From: CAYRTD01 sp964426915
GTDB taxonomy: Bacteria; Bacteroidota; Bacteroidia; Bacteroidales; GCA-2748055
Assembly (NCBI GenBank): GCA_964426915.1
Contig: CAYRTD010000131.1
Coordinates: 1-10,950, forward strand
Length of the DNA: 10,950 nt
Direction of reading: 5' to 3'
A program made the translations under genes and the position numbers. Below, in pieces: positions 1-5,335 of this stretch; within the stretch, counting starts at the first letter, position 1; every line of letters begins with the position of its first letter. The notes below the pieces were generated by a model that worked only from the letters and a program-made list of their open reading frames with translations, was not told the DNA's origin and searched no databases.

Positions 1-10
1 GCGAAAATTA

Positions 11-45
11 CAAGGTGTTAATTATCAAGGAGATAATTAAACTTG
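11..45. repeat. AT-rich inverted repeat (hairpin) at left edge
   Basis: A perfect 9-bp inverted repeat (ttaattatc at 18-26, gataattaa at 32-40) has a 5-nt loop. It is extended by caag (11-14) pairing with cttg (42-45) across a small internal bulge. No T-run follows on either strand, so it is not a clear intrinsic terminator. It could be the 3' end structure of a gene lying left of the window, or an operator. I see no convincing coding region left of it. Confidence 0.45.
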
Positions 46-120
46 TCATCAGTAGTTAAAAGCAAACTCATGATTTTTTATCCCAATTCCAAATAATTCA
101 AAAGGTGGCCGGATTCTCAT

Positions 121-128
121 TAATTTTG
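121..128 (+). promoter_or_regulatory. possible Bacteroidetes -7 promoter box upstream of the prenyl synthase
   Basis: TAATTTTG matches the Bacteroidetes primary-sigma -7 consensus TAnnTTTG exactly. The expected -33 region (around 95-102) has no good TTTG-like element, so the call is weak. If used, transcription would start near 135 and give a leader of roughly 265 nt that contains the whole 16-bp repeat array. Confidence 0.3.
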
Positions 129-181
129 CATCCATTAATAGTTAAAAACTCACTAAAATCAGTGTGACTATATCAAATGCC

Positions 182-346
182 CCCCAACAAAGCGCCTCAC
201 CAATGAAATGAAACTCACCAACGAAATAACTCACCAACAAAGTGACTCACTAGCAAATTGACTCACCAACAAAGCACCTCACTAACGAAGTGACTCACCA
301 ACAAAGTGACTCACCAACAAAGTGCCTCACCAACAAAGTGCCTCAC
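182..346. repeat. 16-bp imperfect tandem repeat array, about 10 units
   Basis: The consensus unit is actcaccaacaaagtg. Clear units begin at 213, 229, 245, 261, 277, 293, 309 and 325, all exactly 16 bp apart. A degenerate 18-bp unit lies at 195-212 and partial units lie at both ends. The units at 229, 293 and 309 are identical and the others differ by 1 to 5 bases. The first base alternates between a and c. The + strand is rich in A and C and poor in G. Each perfect unit contains TCAC and GTGA separated by CAACAAA, so a small 4-bp hairpin per unit is possible in RNA. A 16-bp period is not a multiple of three and no open frame runs through, so this is noncoding. It ends about 54 nt before the prenyl synthase start. 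Confidence 0.9.
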
Positions 347-399
347 TTCCCTTCCCCTTCTCACCAAATAATACTACCTTAGACCTAAATTAAATCCTT

Positions 400-1374
400 A
401 TGTTAAGTCTGAATGATGCCCAAAAGCTGGTTGAAGAAAAACTGGAAAAACTAACCTTCCCTGAAGAACCATCAGATCTCTACGATCCTGTTCGTTATAT
501 ACTATCTATTGGAGGAAAGAGATTACGTCCTGCACTGGTTCTTCTGGCAGCAAATGTTTTTAGTGATGATACAGGTGATGCGCTTGATCCTGCTGTTGCA
601 GTAGAAATATTCCATAATTTCACATTACTCCACGATGATCTGATGGACAAATCAAAGATCAGAAGGGGAAAAGAAACAGTGCATGAAAAGTGGGATTCCA
701 ATATTGCAATCCTGTCGGGCGATGCCATGTCGTTTATTTCCGGCAGCTATGTCTCAAAAGTAAATCCGGAAATCCTTCCAAAGATTCTTGAAGCTTTTAA
801 CCGGACTGCTGTAGAAGTATGCGAGGGTCAGATGCTCGATATGTCATTTGAAAAAAAAGATGGAGTAAGTGTTCCTGATTATCTAAAAATGATCGCTTTG
901 AAAACATCTGTACTTATTGCTGCAAGCCTTGAGATAGGGGCATATTGCGGAGGGGCTTCGGAAATCCAGGCCGGGGAATTATATGAATTCGGGAAATACC
1001 TGGGAATAGCATTCCAGCTTCAGGATGACTATCTGGATACCTACGGCGACACCTTGACCCTCGGAAAAAAAGTCGGGAATGACATCCTCAGCAATAAAAA
1101 AACCTTTCTGATGATCTCGGCAATGGAACAAGCCGGGGAGGATGATCTGCAAAAGCTGAACAAATGGCTTTCAGAAAAGAATTTTGATCCCGAAGAAAAG
1201 ATCCGGGAGGTAAAAGGCATTTTTGACAAATATGATATCGAAAGTCTGACAAAAGCAAAAATCCTCGAATACTTTAACTCCGCCATGGCTAAGCTGGAGA
1301 AAATGGATGTTGATGCTGAAAGGAAGATGGTCCTGAAAAAGCTTGCAGGAGATTTAATGGAAAGAAAAAGCTAG
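400..1374 (+). CDS. short-chain polyprenyl diphosphate synthase (FPP/GGPP-type)
   Basis: This is a cytoplasmic trans-prenyltransferase of 324 aa, the normal family length. It condenses IPP with allylic diphosphates to supply precursors for quinone side chains, undecaprenyl phosphate or carotenoids. The family hallmarks are present: GGKRLRP (38-44), the first Asp-rich motif DDLMD (79-83), RRGK with TVHEKW (88-98), LSGDAM (105-110), KTS (168-170) and the second motif QDDYLD (208-213) followed by GKKVGNDILSNKKT. The first motif is the compact DDxxD form without the two-residue insertion of classical bacterial FPP synthases. An aromatic residue, Phe74, sits five residues before its first Asp. Both point to a C15-C20 product rather than a long-chain one, but product length is inferred. 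There is no Shine-Dalgarno sequence before the ATG (aaatcctt), as is usual in Bacteroidetes. The gene converges on the DUF2723 gene. Confidence 0.93.
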   Translation: MLSLNDAQKLVEEKLEKLTFPEEPSDLYDPVRYILSIGGKRLRPALVLLAANVFSDDTGDALDPAVAVEIFHNFTLLHDDLMDKSKIRRGKETVHEKWDSNIAILSGDAMSFISGSYVSKVNPEILPKILEAFNRTAVEVCEGQMLDMSFEKKDGVSVPDYLKMIALKTSVLIAASLEIGAYCGGASEIQAGELYEFGKYLGIAFQLQDDYLDTYGDTLTLGKKVGNDILSNKKTFLMISAMEQAGEDDLQKLNKWLSEKNFDPEEKIREVKGIFDKYDIESLTKAKILEYFNSAMAKLEKMDVDAERKMVLKKLAGDLMERKS

Positions 1375-1398
1375 GCTGATAAACCAGTATATCAGCCT
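1373..1398. terminator. shared hairpin between convergent genes
   Basis: aggctgata (1373-1381) and tatcagcct (1390-1398) form a perfect 9-bp stem with an 8-nt loop. On the minus strand the stem is followed by agctttttc, a T-run expected of an intrinsic terminator for the DUF2723 gene. On the plus strand the following sequence is only moderately T-rich. The stem includes the last bases of the prenyl synthase stop codon and the whole TGA stop of the DUF2723 gene, so termination signal and gene ends overlap. Confidence 0.7.
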
Positions 1399-4300
1399 TC
1401 AATTATCTTTTCTTCCTGTCCATATCTCTCAGCAATCTTCAGCAATCTTTCGTACAGGCTCCGGCTCTGGTAATACTGATCTTCAAATCTTCTTTTGAAC
1501 CTTGACCCGAGATTCTGGTAATACTCAATATCCTGCATAAGGATACCGGCATACTCAAGCAATATTGCATTTCCTTTTTCCATTTCACCCGCTTCATAGT
1601 AGGTTTCAATAATACCGGCATATTCCACTTCATTTCCCGCACCATCGGGATAAACAAGTCCCGATATAAAATAATCATAAGGAAGTCTTGAATCGGGGGC
1701 CAGCTCCATGCACCGGTCCAGGACTTCAATAGTCCTGAGGGTATCCCCGCGCTGCAGCCACTCCCTGGCCAGACGCAGATAATTATTCCTGAAACGGATC
1801 ACTGAAAATGTTCTGCGATTATAATAATCAAGATAAACATCCTCTTCCTCCATTCTGCCCCAGGTGAATTTATTCATCAGGTTTTCATGTAATATTTCCG
1901 GATCTACACTACCATAGTTGAAAAAGTTTCTTCCGGGAGTTGATACCGGAATAAGCCTGTAAGCTAATCCTTCTTTGCGGAAGAATTCTTCCAGATTCAG
2001 CGCACCATCATTTCCTCCGGTAACAAAATACAGCGGTCTCTCCCAGTCAAAAGCCGATAGTATATCAAGTTCAACAAGGTGACTCCTGTTCATTTGCCCT
2101 GCCGGAACGCTCCATTCCAGAGGCGATTCTATCCTACCAACATTTTCGGGACTTACAATACCGACATCCACTATCTTTGCACTGTCAACAGGAAGAATCA
2201 GTTTGTTCGACGGGATTACCGTTACTTCATCTCCCCGTACTGTCGTCTGAACAAAAAGATTATTCCTTATATTGATGCCCTGCATAATGGTATTCAACCG
2301 GATTTTCCGGTTTGAAGGGTCTTCGAGTATGTAAAAAGATGTATTCCTGTTTTCGCTGTAATGAACAGGGTCGAGACGAAGAGGGATAATATCAGATTCA
2401 TAATACTTCGTTCTTAACTGTTTTATATTCCATTCAGAATTGATCAGCATAAGGTTTATCACTCTTACGTCTGTTCTTATTCCTTCAACTTCCTGAACAT
2501 ACCACAAGGGGTAGGTATCATTATCCCCATTAGTAAATATGATGGCATCTTTCTCACAGGAATTAAGATAATTACGGGCAATATCGCGGGCTGTATAACG
2601 ACCGGAACGGTCATGGTCATCTGCATTTTCTTTAGCCATAATACCGGGTACAAAAATAAGGCAGGCCAGCACAACCAGGCTTGCCGTAATATTTTTCCTG
2701 CGGTATTTTCGCAAGGAGTCGAAAACAGCCAGCACCCCGAGACCAATCCAAATAGTAAAAGCATAAAAGGAACCGGCGTAGGCATAATCTCTTTCCCTGG
2801 GCTGATAGGGAGTCTGATTCAGGTAAATAACAATAGCAATTCCGGTAAAGAAGAAAAGGAACATTACGACCCAAAAATTTTTGTAATCACGTGAAAGCTG
2901 AAACAGGAAACCCATAATACCCAGAATGAGTGGTAATAGAAAATAACGGTTCCGGGAAGGCATGTTCTTAAATTTATCCGGCAGAAGATCCTGATCGCCC
3001 AGCCTGAATTCATCCAGAAATTTTATGCCGCTTATCCAGTTTCCGTCTACCAGGCTGCCATGACTCTGGTTGTCATTTTGTCTTCCTGCAAAATTCCACA
3101 TGAAATATCTGAAATACATATGGCCCAACTGATAAGAAACAAAGAATTTCAGGTTATTCCCAAAATGCACCTTCTCCCCTTCCCTGACTCCCCCCCATTG
3201 CCGGTAGGCCTGGATATGTGAACCATCACGACTATACATCCTGGGCAGCAGTTTGACTCCTTCATCATATACAAGTTCGGGTTTACGAAAAGCAACCTTG
3301 TACCTGTTGTTTACCGTATCCTTAACATAAACCGGTTTTTCCTCTTTGATCACAGCGTAACCCCGCCCGTCCCTTTTAATCTCGTCGGTGAAATAATGAC
3401 CGGCAAACAAGGGTCTGTCACCATATTGTTCCCGGTTAAGGTAAGAAAGCAGGGAAAAAACATTTTCAGGATTATTCATATCCATCGGTGGATTGGCCAG
3501 AGAGCGTATAACGATCATTCCATAGGAAGAATAGCCGATAAGTATAACTGCAAGTCCGGTAAGGATGGAATTCCACATTACATTGCCCTTTTTATGAGTA
3601 TACCAAATACCCAGGGGAATGCCTGCAAGAATGATAAGGCTGTAAACTATTACACCGGTGTTGAATCCCGTTTTCAGCCCATTCACAAAAAGCAGTTCGA
3701 ATTTAGTTGCCATAAGAACCAGACCCTGTATAATACCATACATAATGACAGCCAGAATAAGGATAGAAATAAGAACAGCCCGGGTAACTCCCCGTGTGGA
3801 AATTTCATATCTTTTGAAATAATAGACCAGGACGATTGCAGGAATGGCGAGCAGATTTAAAAGATGAACACCAATGGAAAGGCCCATGAGGAAGGCTATC
3901 AGAATCAACCACCGGTCGGCATACTTCTGGTCGGCAATATTTTCCCACTTCAGAATGGCCCAGAAAACCACAGCAGTAAATAGTGATGAGGTAGCATAAA
4001 CCTCACCCTCGACAGCAGAAAACCAGAAGGTATCGGAAAATGCATAGGCGAGTGCACCTGTAAGTCCGCTTCCGATAATCAGAATAAGATTTTCAGTACT
4101 CAGTTCCTTATCTTCCGGAAAAAATTTCCTTGCAAGATGCGTAATGGTCCAGAATAAGAAAATTATAGTAAATGCACTTGCCAGAGCCGACATCAGGTTC
4201 ACCATATAGGCAACATTTTCAGGACCGGAAGCAAAGAGAGAAAAAAAACGGCCCATCATAAGAAAAAGAGGAGCTCCCGGTGGATGGCCAACAAGAAGCT

Positions 4301-4433
4301 TATAGGAGCAGGCTATGAACTCACCGCAATCCCACCAGCTTACGGTTGGTTCGAGAGTCAAAATGTAAGTAAGAAGTGCGATAGAAAAAACTATCCATCC
4401 AAAGACAATATTCCAGCGTCTGAAATTATTCAT
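1392..4433 (-). CDS. DUF2723 (TMEM260-like) polytopic membrane protein, putative GT-C glycosyltransferase
   Basis: This 1013-aa protein begins with a membrane segment (about 9-26), then has many more hydrophobic segments to about residue 330, more at 497-540 and 556-600, and a soluble C-terminal third. The N-terminus carries the DUF2723 signature: SWWDCGEFIA (32-41) with HPPGAPL (50-56), then VEGEVYA (141-147) and GVHLLNLL (188-195). Further conserved-looking blocks are NPPMDMNNPENVFSLLSY (314-331), YQPRERDYAYAGSF (543-556) and FTNGDNDTYPLWY (633-645). The tail (about 905-1005) has helical, TPR-like character. The family is related to human TMEM260, a protein O-mannosyltransferase, and the acidic pair D35/E38 in the first loop fits a GT-C catalytic site. 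That suggests a periplasm-facing transferase using a lipid-linked sugar. The actual substrate is unknown. The C-terminal soluble region is much longer than in TMEM260. The start is the first in-frame ATG and is preceded by no Shine-Dalgarno sequence. Confidence 0.88.
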   Translation of the reverse strand: MNNFRRWNIVFGWIVFSIALLTYILTLEPTVSWWDCGEFIACSYKLLVGHPPGAPLFLMMGRFFSLFASGPENVAYMVNLMSALASAFTIIFLFWTITHLARKFFPEDKELSTENLILIIGSGLTGALAYAFSDTFWFSAVEGEVYATSSLFTAVVFWAILKWENIADQKYADRWLILIAFLMGLSIGVHLLNLLAIPAIVLVYYFKRYEISTRGVTRAVLISILILAVIMYGIIQGLVLMATKFELLFVNGLKTGFNTGVIVYSLIILAGIPLGIWYTHKKGNVMWNSILTGLAVILIGYSSYGMIVIRSLANPPMDMNNPENVFSLLSYLNREQYGDRPLFAGHYFTDEIKRDGRGYAVIKEEKPVYVKDTVNNRYKVAFRKPELVYDEGVKLLPRMYSRDGSHIQAYRQWGGVREGEKVHFGNNLKFFVSYQLGHMYFRYFMWNFAGRQNDNQSHGSLVDGNWISGIKFLDEFRLGDQDLLPDKFKNMPSRNRYFLLPLILGIMGFLFQLSRDYKNFWVVMFLFFFTGIAIVIYLNQTPYQPRERDYAYAGSFYAFTIWIGLGVLAVFDSLRKYRRKNITASLVVLACLIFVPGIMAKENADDHDRSGRYTARDIARNYLNSCEKDAIIFTNGDNDTYPLWYVQEVEGIRTDVRVINLMLINSEWNIKQLRTKYYESDIIPLRLDPVHYSENRNTSFYILEDPSNRKIRLNTIMQGINIRNNLFVQTTVRGDEVTVIPSNKLILPVDSAKIVDVGIVSPENVGRIESPLEWSVPAGQMNRSHLVELDILSAFDWERPLYFVTGGNDGALNLEEFFRKEGLAYRLIPVSTPGRNFFNYGSVDPEILHENLMNKFTWGRMEEEDVYLDYYNRRTFSVIRFRNNYLRLAREWLQRGDTLRTIEVLDRCMELAPDSRLPYDYFISGLVYPDGAGNEVEYAGIIETYYEAGEMEKGNAILLEYAGILMQDIEYYQNLGSRFKRRFEDQYYQSRSLYERLLKIAERYGQEEKIIEG

Positions 4434-4453
4434 GATTCAAGCGTTTAAGGGAC

Positions 4454-4461
4454 CGAAAATA
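4454..4461 (-). promoter_or_regulatory. possible -7 box for the DUF2723 gene
   Basis: On the minus strand TATTTTCG differs from TAnnTTTG at one position and lies about 20 nt before the start codon. No clear -33 element was found. It is weak on its own, but its distance from the start codon resembles the better eIF1-gene promoter on the other side of this spacer. Confidence 0.25.
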
Positions 4462-4494
4462 ATACTTTTTGGGGAAATGGGGAAGAATAGTTGT

Positions 4495-4566
4495 GCAGTT
4501 TTGCAGTTTTGCAGTTATGCAGTTATACAGTTATGCAGTTGGGCATTTGGGCATTTGGGAAGTTGG
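4495..4566. repeat. 8-bp tandem repeat array, nine units
   Basis: There are nine consecutive 8-bp units: gcagtttt twice, gcagttat twice, acagttat, gcagttgg, gcatttgg twice and gaagttgg. Variants are clustered in adjacent pairs, the pattern expected from replication slippage or unit duplication. A degenerate continuation (gaagttgg, cagcttgg, caactttt) occurs at 4655-4678. Read on the minus strand, towards the DUF2723 gene, the unit is ataactgc, and the array ends about 62 nt before that gene's start codon. Confidence 0.9.
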
Positions 4567-4763
4567 ATTTTGGTTCGGCAGGAAGCTTTTGCTGCGCCCG
4601 GGGGTTTTGCCCCTGAATCCCTAACCTGGACGGGATAGAAACAAACAAATTTTTGAAGTTGGCAGCTTGGCAACTTTTGTGGGCAAATGACATATACTCA
4701 GGGGGCTAGAAATAAACTCCAAAAGATTTCTGAGCGAAGCGAAGAACCCTTACGTCCAGTATT
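4567..4763. other. spacer between the two 8-bp arrays, no gene seen
   Basis: This is about 200 bp of noncoding sequence inside the 405-bp divergent spacer. It contains a GC-rich patch with a short gggg/cccc hairpin (near 4601-4613), a small inverted repeat aagttg (4656-4661) / caactt (4671-4676), and the word gagcgaagcgaag (4732-4744). I recall that word as common in intergenic repeats of varied bacterial genomes. No open frame with protein-like composition crosses it. It could be the core of a degenerate mobile or repeat element bounded by the inverted arrays. Confidence 0.4.
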
Positions 4764-4765
4764 TC

Positions 4766-4793
4766 AACTGCATAACTGCATAACTGCATAACT
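4766..4793. repeat. second 8-bp array, inverted relative to the first
   Basis: aactgc, ataactgc, ataactgc and ataac(t) run without interruption. These are the reverse complement of the gcagttat units of the first array. On the plus strand the array reads ataactgc towards the eIF1-like gene and ends about 46 nt before its ATG and about 22 nt before its -7 box. Confidence 0.85.
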
Positions 4794-4814
4794 TTTTCTT
4801 ACCATTCCTTTCCT

Positions 4815-4822
4815 TATCTTTG
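4815..4822 (+). promoter_or_regulatory. Bacteroidetes -7 promoter box for the eIF1-like gene
   Basis: TATCTTTG matches TAnnTTTG exactly and lies 17 nt before the start codon, giving a predicted leader of about 10 nt. The expected -33 region (around 4790-4798) is aacttttt, a T-rich but imperfect match, and abuts the end of the 8-bp array. This is the best-supported promoter in the window. Confidence 0.6.
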
Positions 4823-4838
4823 CATTAAAAGAAAGATC

Positions 4839-5180
4839 ATGGCAGAAAACGACTGGAAAAAGCGGCTGGGAACAGTGTATTCGACCGATCCCGGGTTCAA
4901 TTATGAACACGAAGGTGAAAAAGAAGATGAAACTCCTGATCCTTCCAGGCAAAATCTAAGGATAAGCCTGGACAAAAAAAAGCGAAAAGGAAAGACCGTT
5001 AGCCTGATTACCGGTTATCAGGGAAAACAGGAAGATCTGGATGAGCTGGCAACCCTTTTGAAAAAGAAATGCGGAACCGGGGGCAGTGCTAAGGATGGGG
5101 AGATCATTATTCAGGGCGATTTCAGACAGCGCTTAAAAGAAATCCTTGAAAAAGAAGGATATAAAGTAAAAATTATCTAA
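4839..5180 (+). CDS. eIF1/SUI1-family translation factor, YciH-like
   Basis: This small cytoplasmic protein (113 aa) has a charged, probably disordered N-terminus (1-50, rich in Lys, Glu and Asp) and a C-terminal SUI1 fold (about 51-113). The SUI1 signature is clear: KGKTVSLITGYQGKQEDLDELATLLKKKCGTGGSAKDG, then EIIIQGD and a last helix with KEGYKVKII. The CGTGGS loop and the QGD element are diagnostic of the family. Bacterial members are thought to contact the 30S subunit and influence initiation fidelity, though the physiological role is poorly defined. It appears monocistronic, with its own -7 box. An A/G-rich stretch (aaaagaaag) precedes the ATG but is not a strong ribosome binding site. 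Confidence 0.93.
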   Translation: MAENDWKKRLGTVYSTDPGFNYEHEGEKEDETPDPSRQNLRISLDKKKRKGKTVSLITGYQGKQEDLDELATLLKKKCGTGGSAKDGEIIIQGDFRQRLKEILEKEGYKVKII

Positions 5181-5335
5181 TGAAAAAATCTCCTGAATCT
5201 CAGAAATATTTTTCTTTGCGACATCTTATGCCCGGGATCTCTTAATATTTACAAACTATCATTATAGTCTAAATTCCCACAAATAAAATAACCAAATCCT
5301 ATCACAATTGTTATGAAACAACAGAGCAGCAATGA
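5181..5335. other. spacer upstream of the metallopeptidase
   Basis: This noncoding spacer has one candidate -7 box, TTTCTTTG at 5211-5218, one mismatch from TAnnTTTG, with no -33 match. It would leave a leader of roughly 110 nt. I found no convincing terminator for the eIF1-like gene here. Confidence 0.3.

Noticed and set aside
182..346. CRISPR array
   Set aside because: The units are contiguous 16-mers with no unique spacers, and no cas genes are present.
3396..3860. 154-aa plus-strand open frame opposite the DUF2723 gene
   Set aside because: Antisense shadow of a convincing membrane-protein gene, with no recognisable motif or start context.
4432..4638. 68-aa plus-strand open frame
   Set aside because: Its translation is largely the 8-bp repeat array (CSYAVIQLCS-like), and it overlaps the DUF2723 start with no protein-family resemblance.
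4495..4793. Insertion sequence with terminal inverted repeats
   Set aside because: The inverted arrays are simple 8-bp repeats, the 200 bp between them has no transposase frame, and no target-site duplication is visible. A degenerate element remains possible.
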